DNA of 18,039 nucleotides from Conus ventricosus (Eukaryota; Mollusca; Gastropoda; Neogastropoda; Conidae), in NCBI GenBank assembly GCA_018398815.1, contig CM031616.1, positions 33,554,202 through 33,572,240 of the forward strand, given 5' to 3'. Positions 1 through 9,819 of the stretch are shown piece by piece (within the stretch, counting starts at the first letter, position 1; the number at the start of each line of letters is the position of its first letter). The position numbers and the translations under genes are program-made. The notes under the pieces are model-generated. The model saw nothing but the letters and a program-made list of their open reading frames with translations, was not told the DNA's origin and made no database searches.

Positions 1-68
1 TGTGCATGTGCGTGTGCTCGTGTGTGTGTATGCGAGTATGTTTGTGTGCATATGTGTGTGCTTATATG
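1..68. repeat. Degenerate (TG)n microsatellite at window edge
   Basis: Interrupted TG dinucleotide tract with CA, CG and TA variants. It is cut by the window start, so its full length is unknown. Confidence 0.8.
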
Positions 69-1497
69 AGTGCTTACATGAATAATAATGGTAATTACAA
101 AACACTTGAATTTTTCAAATAAGTTTGAAAGGGAAAAAAAAGCTAAAATTTTAACAAAACTAATTAAAACCATCTAGGCACAGAAACTTAACCTTTCTCA
201 GTCCTTGTCACTTTGAGCTTTGTACATATTCCATCTTCCCCCCACACATATCCCCCATCCCCGCCCCACACACAAAAAAGGAACCTATAAATACTTCCCC
301 AATGGAGTGCGCTCCAAGCATACAAAAAACTCATATGTTAGAGCTGGTGACTCAAAGATGTCCTGTGCACTATTTTGCCTCAACACTGGAATTATTTTTT
401 TCATGTCTTGACATGTAACAATATGATCACGTGTTATTTTCTTTTTACATAAACATACTATGTTTTTAACATATTTTGTTTTAAAACATAAGTTTCCCAC
501 TAAGGGCATATTTATTTTAATAAACATGTGAAAAATTTTTTTAAAAAACAAAAGTTTTGTTGAGCTTCTTCTTTTTTTAAATTTTTTGAAAAATTTTTTA
601 AAAAATTTCATTAGCCCATGGGTTTGGAAATTTAAAAATTTTTTGTTAGTTTTATTTACAAAAAAAACAAAAAATAAAAAAAAAATTTGGGTTTTTAAAA
701 AAAAAAAAAAACAAAAAAAAAAAAAACTTTTTAATTAAAAAACAGAGTTGAAATATTTTTTTTGGGGAAAATTAAAAAAGGTAATTCAAAGCCTGGTATT
801 GCTGTTAATTCAGCTGAAAATATGGATAGTTTACATCAATGTAAAAGATTCTCACCCCAAGTGGGTTAAAAAATGCACAACCTGTTTGCTTAAATACGAA
901 CCATTGTGTTATTTTAAAATTTGGTTGTGTATTTTCGTCCTATGACACTTTTTTTAAAAACTTGTAGCTTATTGATTTTTATCTTTTTTTTGTTGGGGGG
1001 TCAATATCAAAAGGGGCTTTTTAAGTTCCAGGGTGGAAATAGGACAAAAAGATGGTCTGGGAGAAAAATTTTCTTTTTTAAAAAAACCCCCGAATCGAAA
1101 TTTTTTTGATGTATAAGTTGCTTTAGTTTTTTGGAAGTTTTGCTTTGCTCTTTTGGGAAAAATCAAAATTGATTTTTTTTTGATTTCTGATTTAATGTGT
1201 TTTTTTGTGTATTTTTAAATGAAAAATTTACAACGTTAAATCTTTAATATTTGGGGAAAGTACCTGAGCTTTGATTTACGTAACGATATGCGTGCACAGG
1301 AAGCCCAAGGGGCATTTCAAGCCTTACATTAATATTTGGGTTTTTGTAATAAATATTTAGGGCTTTTTGAAAAATTTTCTTGGGCTTGTTTTTTTTGATC
1401 TATTAAAGATTTACTAGAGAAATCAATGTGTTGGATCTTCCCCCCATTTTTTAAAAATGTTTTTCAGAAAGTTTTGTTTTTTCTGCCTTTGTTAATA
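69..1497. other. AT-rich non-coding stretch, no gene recognised
   Basis: The first ~470 bases look like ordinary AT-rich intergenic DNA. From about 530 onward the sequence is dominated by A and T homopolymers (for example 530-760), with G and C runs as well. Reading frames on either strand are short and lysine, phenylalanine or leucine rich, as expected from composition alone. I see no splice-bounded exon, RNA gene or transposon terminus. Confidence 0.6.
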
Positions 1498-1720
1498 AAT
1501 ATTCGATTGAAAGTTCATGAAAATTTGTTTAAAATAAACTCCTAGAAATGTGGTGTGTGTGTTGTGTGTGTGTGTGTGTGTGTTGTGTGTGTGTGTGTGT
1601 GTTAAAAAAATATTCGTATGAAATTCCCATGATATTTAGATGTAAAAAACCCTAAAAATGTGTGGTGTTGTGGTGTGTGTGTGTGTTGTGTGTTTTGGTG
1701 TGTGTGTGTGTGTGTGTTTT
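1498..1720. repeat. Two-copy local tandem duplication, about 111 bp period
   Basis: The block beginning ATTCG at 1501 (ATTCGATTGAAAGTTCATGA, then a TTTAAAATAAACTCCTAGAAATG stretch, then a GT tract) recurs diverged from 1612 (ATTCGTATGAAATTCCCATGA, then AAAAACCCTAAAAATG, then GT). The GT tracts at 1549-1603 and from 1659 therefore occupy equivalent positions in the two units, so the microsatellite was probably duplicated with its flank. Confidence 0.6.
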
Positions 1721-2000
1721 GGGGCGCGGTGTGCGCGCGCGGTGTGTGTGGTGTGTGTGCGCGCTTTGTGCGCGCGCGGTGTGTGTGTGTGTGCGTGCGT
1801 GCGTGCGCGCGTGTGTGTGTGTGTCTGTGTGTGTGTTTGTGTGGTCTGGGGGTGCGTGCTGCGTGGTGGTGGTGGGGTGGGGTTTGGGGTTTTTGTGTTT
1901 TTGTGTGTGGGTGTGTGTGTGTTTTTTGTTTTGTGTGTGGTTTTGTTTTGGGGTTGTGTGTGTGTGTGTGTGGTGTGTGTGTTGGGGGGGGGGGGGGGGG
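1659..2000. repeat. GT/GC-rich simple repeat ending in a G homopolymer
   Basis: This is about 340 bases of GT repeats mixed with GCGC and GTGC stretches, T and G runs, and a 17-base G run at 1984-2000. The alternating purine-pyrimidine stretches could adopt Z-DNA. Long open frames here encode only cysteine/valine or histidine/threonine repeats and are not genes. Confidence 0.8.
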
Positions 2001-2464
2001 ATGGGGGGTATTGAGATCTTCTTAAAAAGGGGACCAGGGTTTTAAGGAAAACCCTCAACTTTTTCTGTGTATCAGTGGGTATATTAGGCTGGAAGAATAA
2101 CAACTGCCAATTTTTCATTTTTTAGGTAAGTGCTCCACAATCCCAGTGATTTCGCTTTCTTGAAAAGAAATATAATTTATCTAGTAACATGAGCTCTACA
2201 AACCGCAAAAAGGTGCCTTTGAAAAAAGGTGGGTAGGAAAATTTAGTGGTGGTGTTATCTCTTTTTCTATTTTATGTCGTAATACCATTTAGTTACGATA
2301 AGCTGAAATGAAAGGGGACTGGGTTTTTGTATTTTTTTCGGGAGAAAAAAGAATTGGTTAACACAAAATGATTTTCTCCCCCTTTTTGAGTTTTCCCCGG
2401 GTTAAAGGAAAAGAAGCCCCAAACCCATCGTTCATTTTTTTTTCTCTCCCCCATAAATCCATCT
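2001..2464. other. Non-coding stretch, no feature seen
   Basis: Mixed-composition sequence with scattered homopolymers. I found no gene, RNA or mobile-element end. Confidence 0.5.
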
Positions 2465-2834
2465 GTCCCTCCTAAAAGAGAGAGAGAGAGGAGAAGAGAG
2501 GGGAGAGAGAGGGGGGGGGAGAGAGAAGAGAGGGGAAAAAGAAGTGAGGGGCGGGAGGGTAGAGGCGAGAGGGTTTGATTTTCTCTTGTTTCAAAAGGAA
2601 TATTTCTTTTACAATCAATTTTTTGTTGAATTTTCTCGTGATAAAAAAGAATAGAGAGGAAGGGGGGGGGAAGGAGGGAAGGGGAAGGGGGGGGGGGGGA
2701 AGGAGAGAGAGTGAAGAAAAAGGGTAGAAGAGACAAGGAAGAGAAGAAGGAGCGAAAAAGGGGGGGGGGAAAGGGTTTAGGGGGAAAAGAGGAGGGGAGA
2801 TGGGGGAGAGAGAGAGGAGAGGGGAAGCTTAAGG
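2465..2834 (+). repeat. Purine-rich GA/GGA tracts
   Basis: Two long, almost pure purine tracts (about 2477-2575 and 2655-2834), made of GA, GGA and G or A runs, are separated by roughly 80 bases of mixed sequence. Mirror-symmetric purine tracts of this kind can form triplex (H-DNA) structures. The basic proteins read here are repeat translations. Confidence 0.7.
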
Positions 2835-3107
2835 GTTTTCAACAACTTTTCGGTTTTTTTTTCCCAGGCCCAAGACCAACACCCGAAGAGGAAAAAGGGG
2901 AAAGAAATTTTTTAAGAATTAAAGCAAAAGGGAAAAAACCCCCTTGTTGTTGTTTTTAAAAATTTTTTTCGGCCTTCTTTGGGGTTTTTGGGTGTTGTGG
3001 TGTTTTTTTTGGTTTTTTTTTTTTTTTGGGGGGGTCTCTTCTGTTTTGTTTTGGTGTGTGTTTGTTGTTGTTTTTTTTTTCTTTGCCTGGCTGAAATGGC
3101 TCTCTCT
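2835..3107. other. Homopolymer-rich non-coding stretch
   Basis: Contains T runs up to about 15 bases and G runs near 3000-3040, plus TTG repeats near 3060-3080. No gene is visible. Confidence 0.5.
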
Positions 3108-3235
3108 GTCTCTTTTTCCCCTTTTCTCTTCTCTCTCTCTCTCTTCTCTCTCCTTTTTCTTCTCTCTCTTCTCTCTCCTCTCTCTCCCCTCTCTTCTCCT
3201 CCTTCTTTTTTCTCTCTTTTCTTTTTCCTTTTGGA
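3108..3235 (+). repeat. Pyrimidine-rich CT tract
   Basis: About 125 bases of almost pure pyrimidine (CT, CTT and CCT mixtures). It is complementary in composition to the purine tracts upstream. Confidence 0.75.
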
Positions 3236-4120
3236 TGTTTTAAAAAGTTTTTTTTGAATCCGTTGTCATGACCTTTTTAATGATAGATGGGTTTTACCCG
3301 CCACTTAGGCCCCTTTCCGCTTTTTTGGTTTAGAAGCCAAAAAATGTAAAAAAAGGTAAAGGGAGGGAGGGAGTTGGAGGGGAAACCTTCTCCTTTTTTC
3401 CCGTTTTGGGTTTTCTTCAGATGTTTTTTTGCGTTTCTCCCCTTCTATTTTCTTCCTCTTCTTCCACCCAAAAACCAACAAAAAACCCAACCCACAAACA
3501 AACACACCAACCCCCCAACCGCCGCCGAGCCCAAACAAACCCACCCCAAATCCCCCAAAACACACACACGAAAGAAAAAACCTTTAAACAACCCCTTTTA
3601 CAATTTGCCCGGATGGTACGGCTGTCACCTGGGCCCTTGGAGCTAAAAATTTAAAAAATGGGGGGGAGGGAAAAAAGGGGGTAACCCGGCTTCTGGGGTG
3701 GAACCGGTGGAGTGAGGATTTTGTGGGGGTTTGTGTTCCTTTTAAAAAGAAAAAATCGAATTTCCCTTAAACAATTGAGTGAACAAAAAAAAAAATGATC
3801 CGCGAATTTTTTAAAGAATCCCTTATTTGATTCCCCAAAGCCGCTTTTTTTTTCTTTCTTTTGTTTTTTTTTTTAATGAATTTCACAAAAACAGTACTTA
3901 CACAACATTAAAGAGGTTCCCAAAAATTTTTTCAACAGAAAGGGGCGAAAAATTTTAAAGAAAACGAGAAAAATTCAAAAGGTAAAGAAACAAAAGAGTT
4001 TTTTAGTTTCCACAAACAAGATGGAATTTGTACTTTGGAGGGTGCATTTTCCCCGAAAAATTTTTTTCCTTCTCCCCCCTTCTTTTCCTTTTCCCTTTCC
4101 CTTCTTCCATAATTTGTGGG
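3236..4120. other. Homopolymer-rich non-coding stretch, no gene
   Basis: Dominated by short A, T, G and C runs, with a CCAAC/CCCAAAC-rich patch at about 3465-3570. No conserved protein motif, RNA or transposon terminus was seen in either orientation. The texture changes to ordinary intergenic DNA around 4120-4140, where copy A of the segmental duplication begins. Confidence 0.5.
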
Positions 4121-4289
4121 TAAAAGGGGGGGGAGGGAGTGGGGATGGGTTGATGTGAGCGACTGAGCTGTTGAGATATGTCATAGGGCCCGATTGCATG
4201 AATGGCTTAATTAACAGTTGAGTGGACAATAAAGCATTTGTAATTAGCATTATCATTGTCATTGTCTCACACAGACACGGATACTGACA

Positions 4290-4316
4290 GCCAGACACAA
4301 ACACACACGCATGCAT

Positions 4317-4374
<58 letters not shown>

Positions 4375-4472
4375 CCACCCAGCCAACCACACACAACACA
4401 CACACACACACACACACACACCCCACACACACACACCACACACACACACAGCCAACCAGCCAGCCACACAAA

Positions 4473-4513
<41 letters not shown>

Positions 4514-4572
4514 ACACACACACACACACACGCACACATACGCGCGTGCGTGCGCGCGCGCGCGTGCGCGCA
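4290..4572. repeat. (CA)n microsatellite array with GC end
   Basis: CA repeats with a pure run at 4319-4371, interrupted by CAGCCAACCAGC-like segments, ending in a CGCGCG stretch at about 4541-4570. The equivalent place in copy A' (about 13030-13090) holds only a few CA and CG units, so the array expanded in copy A or shrank in A'. Confidence 0.9.
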
Positions 4573-5082
4573 CTCACACGTTTGTCTCTAACAATTCCAA
4601 AACATGTGCTAAAATCAAGACATAATGGGTATGACTTACCTGTGGATTAATAATGTCCCTGGTTACCACACAGCCTAATTTGAAAATGTCACCTGGTGTA
4701 GTCGTAAAGGATGAATGAATATGTAATATCTCTCTCTTTATACACAATGGTTAGGATTTTATTATCTTTCAGCTTTTTTGCAGTTGTTATCCGAGTGCTT
4801 GCTCGTTGTATTTTCATTATTTATTTCTTGCCTGGAATTTCTTCTATTTCCGTTATTGTGCCAGTTAATTTTCGACTACATTCATACACTTGTAAATGGC
4901 GATATGCTTAAAAGGCCGTTCGGCGCCTTGGCCTATTGTACTCACAGTCTCTCTTCATTTCTGCGAAACGTTTGTAAACAATATTTTGTTTAAACCAGGT
5001 CGCATGTCAATATTCCCTGCAGGGCGGTATTATTCTTGTTCGTGATTTAGTACAAATGTTCAATTTCTACCTCCGTATTCTT

Positions 5083-5085
<3 letters not shown>
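4573..5085. other. Non-coding part of copy A
   Basis: Matches 13087-13160 and then 13975-14236 of copy A'. The segment from about 4656 to 4834 has no counterpart in A', where the LINE fragment sits instead. No gene is visible. Confidence 0.6.
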
Positions 5086-5160
<75 letters not shown>

Positions 5161-5161
5161 A
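5086..5161. repeat. (GA)n microsatellite
   Basis: Nearly pure GA repeat with a single GGA interruption near 5140. The paralogous position in copy A' (14237-14381) is also an expanded GA tract, so this microsatellite probably predates the duplication. Confidence 0.95.
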
Positions 5162-5306
5162 AAGTTTCCATGGTTGATTCAGAATTTTCTTTAGTTAGTT
5201 ATGCTGCTAATTTTTAAGAGATTTGAAACACGTTTCAGGCATTTAGACTTTCTGCCATTTATGGGCACACGCTGGACATGAATGCCTAATGCCTAATTCA
5301 TTTTGC

Positions 5307-5609
5307 ACGATTTGCATGAATATGATTCGTGGTTTGATTCCCAAATGATTTCTACCTTTCTTTCTCCGATATTTTGTATGATGTGCATGAATACGATCTG
5401 TGATTTTGATCCCCGAGTGATTTCTAACTTTCTTACGCTNNNNNNNNNNNNNNNNNNNNNNNNNNNNNNNNNNNNNNNNNNNNNNNNNNNNNNNNNNNNN
5501 NNNNNNNNNNNNNNNNNNNNNNNNNNNNNNNNNNNNNNNGATCATTTTCTATGATGTGCATGAACATGATCTGTGGATTTGATCCCAAAGCGATTTCTGG
5601 CTTTCCTAT
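5307..5609 (+). repeat. About 71-bp minisatellite spanning the assembly gap
   Basis: Diverged units begin at 5307, 5378 and, after the gap, 5551. Each has the pattern ATGATGTGCATGAA, then a GATCTGTG-like word, TTTGATCCC, a GATTTCT-like word and CTTTC. The first two units are 71 bases apart. Two related units lie in copy A' at 14544 and 14618. The N run interrupts this array, so the true unit number in copy A is unknown. Confidence 0.8.
5440..5539. other. Assembly gap (100 N)
   Basis: Exactly 100 N, the usual placeholder for a gap of unknown size. It lies inside the minisatellite, which is a plausible cause of the assembly break. Confidence 0.98.
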
Positions 5610-5973
5610 TCTGAAGCAGAACCTCTCTGGAAGAACATTTGACTTGAGGGAAACGGCAACAGACACAGGATGATAAGACACCTGAATCACAGTTCAATAC
5701 TGTTTCCGAATTTTTTTTAATAGAGGCCATGACCCTATGTAAGTGGCAGGTAAATTCACAAATGCTTTACAATGATAAACAACGGAGAGTAAAGCAAACA
5801 AACAAACAAAAAAATAACAGATACCACCAATAATAACATCATTATCATAAGCAAGTGCACTGATTTTTTTTTTTAAGATGAGCTTAGATTTAATCGTCAA
5901 AATAGCACGTGGGTTTAAAATCTTTGTAGGATGTATAAGTACAGATTAGTTTTAATTTGACATAAATAGAACT
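5610..5973. other. Non-coding part of copy A
   Basis: Aligns with about 14680-15030 of copy A', including the identical 20-base word at 5681-5700. Contains a short AAAC repeat near 5795. No gene is visible. Confidence 0.6.
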
Positions 5974-6288
5974 GAAATGAAGGGGTCGTGCCTTTGGTCC
6001 CAAGGTCCGTTGGTCCCAAGGTCCATTGGTCCAAGGTCCGTTGGTCGCAAGGTCCATTGGTCCTAAGGTCCGTTGGTCCCAAGGTGCATTGGTCCCAAGG
6101 TCCGTTGGTCCCAAGGTCCGTTGGTCCCAAGGTCCATTGGTCCCAAGGTCAATAAATCTGTGTAATATAAAGTAGGACCTTGGACCAACGGACCTTGAGA
6201 ACAACGAACCTTGGGACCAATGAACCTTGGGACCAACGAACCTTGGGACCAATGGACCTTGGGACCAATGACACGCTCCCGAAATGAA
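5974..6288. mobile_element. Foldback (inverted-array) transposable element with 8-bp TSD
   Basis: The element spans 5982-6280 (299 bp). The left arm (5994-6150) holds ten copies of a 16-bp unit, TTGGTCCCAAGGTCC followed by G or A. A 24-base AT-rich loop follows (6151-6174), then a right arm (6175-6268) of six units in inverted orientation. Outside the arrays the termini also match as inverted repeats: the left end GGGGTCGTGCCT against the reverse complement of the right end, GGGAGCGTGTCA. With the first array bases this gives 20 of 24 matches. GAAATGAA flanks both sides (5974-5981 and 6281-6288), as expected of an 8-bp target-site duplication. The paralogous site in copy A' (about 15025-15035) lacks the element. 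An 8-bp duplication occurs with hAT, P and Merlin transposases, but the termini do not identify a superfamily. The element encodes no transposase and would be non-autonomous. Long WDQRTLGP-type open frames are array translations. Confidence 0.85.
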
Positions 6289-7650
6289 AGGGGAAAAACA
6301 TGGATGTACATAACATTTACGAGAATTCTTTTCCTGTTTTACATCATTGGGAGCGGAACAATGACTGTTTTCTTGAATATGTTAAACTGCTGTCTAAGAG
6401 GTTCTCTAGTTCCCAAAAGGAGTGAGTGCATTGTCAGATCTGTAATTTCAAGTCTACAAGTCTCAAACTACGCATAGTAAATTATATCTGTCCACCTCTA
6501 GCAGAAGGTAGAAATCATGATTTCTAGGCAGTTTGTTCAACGAGAATCACTCACTCTGAACGATGTTATAGTGCTAGTTCTGCCACTTGCAAAGGCACGC
6601 ATTTCACGAACTGGATTCACAAATACCTTTATATCCTGCACAGACTGTAACAGTGTGCAAAGAGTGGTGTGATTACATTGTTTACATTGTTTAATGCGAA
6701 TCGAATTGGATTTTAAACATGTATTCTATGAAGCAACAGATAAGATCTGATGTTCAGATCACTCTTGTAGCGTGATAGCCACCCTTTCTTGTTTAATGCT
6801 ACTAGAAGAACACCTTTTTCCTTTAGAAGATTACATATGTACAATGATATTGTTCATGTTTCCAGGTGATACTAGAAACATCATTACTCCATTCTCTACG
6901 ACTGTCATCACACCATAACTATCCCCACATACGTGTATAGCAAAATCCTCTTATTTTACGTTTTCCCAATAATTCTTTTACTAAGCTTCGCCTCTCTTCT
7001 CGATTTTCCCATCCGGATCTACTCATGCCTACACTCCCTGTCTACTCTCACCCACACGCCCTGTCCTATCCAAAAGCTGTTCATTCAATGACCCAGCATC
7101 TCTATTTTTCAAGTGGCGCCGCGTAGCATCACTAATGAAAGAAGATGGAGGGAGAGAAGGGAACGGAAATGAGGGTTGGTGGAGAATGACAGGAAAGATG
7201 GAGGACTCTGGCTGTCGGAAGAGGAAGATAGAGGTGGTGGTGATGAGTAGAAAGAGAAACTGAGAGGAAGGTAGAAGGCGCATAGCATGAAGGTGTTGTC
7301 AAACATGTCACCATAACCATCTGTGAGTCGGTCTCTAGTGCAGTGAGATTCTGTCTAATCTTCTGAAGTTTTAACATTTTTAGTTGTACTCAGCCTGTAC
7401 AGTCCTTCATCGACGCAAATTGGAAGGTTCGAAGGGGCAGTCTTGTTTCTTCATCTCTTAGCTGAATCCAATACGAATTGTTTGAGACTAAAGCAGTGTT
7501 AAAGCTTTCGTTTGTTTCTTCCAGTCACTGCAACAGAAAGTGAATGACTCTAAGTATGAGATGAAGTATCACTAAGAATTCTTTAAAGAATGGTGAAGCT
7601 CCATTTGTACTTACAGGCTCATGGACACAATTTGCCAAGATTAATATAAA
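6289..7650. other. Non-coding part of copy A, no gene
   Basis: Co-linear with 15030-17300 of copy A' once the A'-specific insertions are removed. About 7130-7260 is purine-rich in both copies. The open frame that spans 15919-16200 in A' is broken by a stop at the matching place here (about 6745-6750), so no coding constraint is apparent. Confidence 0.65.
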
Positions 7651-7697
7651 CACAACAACAGCAAACGTCAACAACAACAACAACAATAACAACAACA
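7651..7697. repeat. (CAA)n microsatellite
   Basis: CAA repeat with a few AAC/AAT interruptions. The paralogous site in copy A' (17301-17446) instead carries a CA then GA compound repeat directly after the shared AATTTGCCAAG word. Confidence 0.9.
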
Positions 7698-8107
7698 GTT
7701 ACCTCAGAAACTCTTAGAAATAGGAGTATTAATGGGCAAGCATATGTTGCAATGCGCTATGCATGCTTCAGATCAAAATTGCATCCTCCTGTGATAGTAT
7801 CGTGCGTTGTAACCCTTCTCTCTGTCTTTTATAAATGTATACTGACTGAGTGTACCTTTTTTCTGAGCTGCCAAAAAAAAAAAAAAAATCCTTTCGACGT
7901 CTTCAGCTTGACAGGACGTTACGTGTTGTGGCCCTATTTTGTTTTATATTATTATCTATTCCTTTTACATTGACAAGGCAAACTTAATTTCCATGTGCGC
8001 CAAAGCTATAACTCACTTCCCAGTTGCCGCCTCAATGGTTAAACTTATTATATCATCGATTTTTGTTTACCCAGTCTCCTTGTAGGACCAGCTGCTCCGC
8101 CCTGCCA
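7698..8107. other. Non-coding part of copy A
   Basis: Aligns with about 17450-17815 of copy A', including the shared ACTGACTGAGT word and an A run (7872-7887 here, 17589-17600 there). No gene is visible. Confidence 0.6.
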
Positions 8108-8187
8108 CCCCCCCCCCCCACTACACTTGTCTCACATCTTACATTCAGCTGCTCATTCTATATAAGGACCCCCCCCCCCCACCCCCC
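8108..8187. repeat. Poly-C runs
   Basis: C runs at 8108-8119 and 8169-8187 flank a short unique piece. In copy A' the position of the first run is taken by a CT repeat (17817-17882). Confidence 0.85.
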
Positions 8188-8240
8188 TGCTCTGACCTCC
8201 GCCATTCCTACACTTTTCCTTCTTTTAACGGGGATGGGTA

Positions 8241-8529
8241 TTGACAACCCAGATATATGTAACTTTCTGGAAATACAACAGAGCATCAATTGAAGGAAGA
8301 AGGCGGAGAGGGGGTAGGGGAGGTAGGAGAACGAGGCTGGGTAGGGGGTGGGGTGGGTGGGTGGAGATGAAACAGATCCTCCAGCTGCCATGGTGGAGTG
8401 TGGCCAGTGGAGGGAGCAGACTGATGACCACCTGCATCACGGTTGACCGGGCAGGCTGTCTGCCTGAACTGCAGATTCTGAGCGTAGTATATTGAGAACC
8501 AATCTCGCGTTTTCTTGTTCACCACAATG

Positions 8530-8532
<3 letters not shown>
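8241..8532. other. Spacer start, no gene
   Basis: G-rich purine sequence (8290-8370) followed by unique sequence. The match to copy A' can no longer be followed because the window ends there. No gene is visible. Confidence 0.5.
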
Positions 8533-8570
<38 letters not shown>

Positions 8571-8572
8571 GG
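8533..8572. repeat. (GA)n followed by poly-G
   Basis: GA repeat of about 28 bases passing directly into a 12-base G run. Confidence 0.9.
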
Positions 8573-8659
8573 AGGCAGGCAATGTCATAACATTTAAAAT
8601 AATATACTAATGCGACTCAGCAAGATCACGTTGAGCACACGTACAACAGGACACGACAA

Positions 8660-8934
8660 CACCGGAAGACAAAATCCCCGGCAAGTTAATAGATATATGT
8701 ATGGCCAGTCAATACGTACCCCTGTGAAAGAGAAAATGGCGGCGTGGGGGGTGAGGAGGAGAGGGGGGGGGGGGGTCGTGGATGAGAAATGAGGGCAAGA
8801 TTTGTGGAGAGAAAGAGAATGGAGACTGGGTAGCAAAGGAGCAAGGGAGGGGGTAGATGAGCACGGAAGGGAGAGGGTCGATGAGTGACACTGTAAGACT
8901 TGAGAGAGAGAGAGAGAGAGGGTAAGGAGATGAT
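8660..8934 (-). repeat. Left arm of large inverted repeat
   Basis: Reverse-complement match to 10039-10395. The outer ~82 bases (8660-8741) differ from the other arm at only two positions. Further in, non-repetitive blocks such as 8790-8890 still match closely, with differences in G/C runs and GA tracts. The shared inner end is GGTAAGGAGATGAT at 8921-8934. I see no target-site duplication outside the outer ends. Confidence 0.9.
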
Positions 8935-9179
8935 CACGCAGCAGCGACCGACATTTAGCTAAAACACGATCACGTTGATGCCATATGCAGTGACTGGTCC
9001 AATGTCCATTGCTTTGAACGTGCTACGGTCAGTGTGACCCACGATGTCTTCATGGAAATTTTCAGATGGGGGAATTCCCAATCTAGACAGCCGTGGACAC
9101 AAGCCACAAAATCTGGTCTTTTGTCAGTGTCTCCTGGCCGCGATTGATTCAGATGAAGGATAAAAAAAAAACCGTCATA
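8935..9179. other. Unique part of the inverted-repeat loop
   Basis: About 245 bases of ordinary sequence between the left arm and the microsatellite cluster. No gene or RNA recognised. Confidence 0.5.
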
Positions 9180-9215
<36 letters not shown>

Positions 9216-9278
9216 TCTCTCTTCTCTCTCTCTCTCTCTCTCTCTCCTCTCCTCTCTCCTCTCTCAGTGTCTCTGTAT

Positions 9279-9339
<61 letters not shown>

Positions 9340-9360
9340 GGCACGCACGCGCACACACAC
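9180..9360. repeat. Compound (CTGT)n-(CT)n-(AC)n microsatellite
   Basis: CTGT units (9180-9201), then CT with CTT/CCT interruptions to about 9265, then a 53-base pure AC run (9281-9333) ending in GCACGC variants. Confidence 0.95.
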
Positions 9361-9455
9361 ATAGAATAGAAGATAAAATAGATAGATAGAAATAGATAGA
9401 TAGATAAGATAGATAGATAGAGATGAGATAGATAGATAGATAGATAGATAGAATG

Positions 9456-9489
<34 letters not shown>

Positions 9490-9506
9490 TACAGACAGAT
9501 AGTAAT

Positions 9507-9549
<43 letters not shown>
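9361..9549. repeat. (GATA)n / (GACA)n tetranucleotide microsatellite
   Basis: ATAG units with AAATAG and AGATGAG interruptions, a CAGA block at about 9468-9500, and a further GATA run to 9549. Confidence 0.95.
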
Positions 9550-9552
<3 letters not shown>

Positions 9553-9635
9553 AGGATTCAATAAACGGTTTGTTGTTACCGTGAATTTTTTTCCTCCCTT
9601 TCTGCCCTTCCTCCAACTTGTTGGTTATCTTTGAA

Positions 9636-9752
9636 AATCACCGTCATCACCATCATCATAATCATCATCACAATCACCGTCATCACCATCATCATAATCA
9701 TCATCATAATCACCATCATCATCATTATCATCATCGTCATCATCTTCATCAT

Positions 9753-9792
<40 letters not shown>

Positions 9793-9819
9793 CCCCCCAC
9801 CACCACCACCACCATCATC

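Larger units (their letters stand above)
4125..8240 (+). repeat. Segmental duplication copy A
   Basis: Co-linear with 12885-18013 in the same orientation. Anchor words shared by both copies include TTAAACCAGGTCGCAT (4990 and 14140), CCTGAATCACAGTTCAATAC (5681 and 14734) and ACTGACTGAGT (7841 and 17553). Many longer diverged blocks lie between them, such as 6700-6790 against 15915-15990 and 7130-7640 against 16755-17300. By eye, ungapped blocks are roughly three-quarters identical, so the duplication is old. Open frames are not preserved between copies, which argues that the block is non-coding. The left edge at about 4125 is approximate. The right edge lies near 8240, where the copy A' match reaches the window end. 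Confidence 0.85.

Noticed and set aside
1636..2118. Open frame of 160 codons on the minus strand and overlapping plus-strand frames
   Set aside because: Composition is dictated by the GT/GC repeat, and frames are open on both strands.
3975..4650. Long open frames of histidine/threonine or cysteine/valine repeats over the CA array
   Set aside because: They are translations of a dinucleotide repeat, open in several frames on both strands, with no domain or conserved start.
5243..5690. Open frames that read across the N run
   Set aside because: They are open only because N codons are not counted as stops.
5994..6150. CRISPR-like regular repeat
   Set aside because: The units are contiguous 16-mers without unique spacers, inverted in the right arm, in a eukaryotic context.
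5890..6311. Minus-strand open frames with WDQRTLGP-type repeats
   Set aside because: They read through the 16-bp array of the foldback element. The repeated peptide follows from the array, and the element is absent from the paralogous site.
7422..7436. GGTTCGAAGG, resembling a tRNA-type B box (also near 17080)
   Set aside because: It lacks the consensus ending, there is no A box at suitable distance, and no cloverleaf can be drawn.
8286..8588. Proline/serine/leucine-rich open frames around the spacer and inverted-repeat arms
   Set aside because: They follow C- and CT-rich composition, with no motif and no preservation between the two arms.
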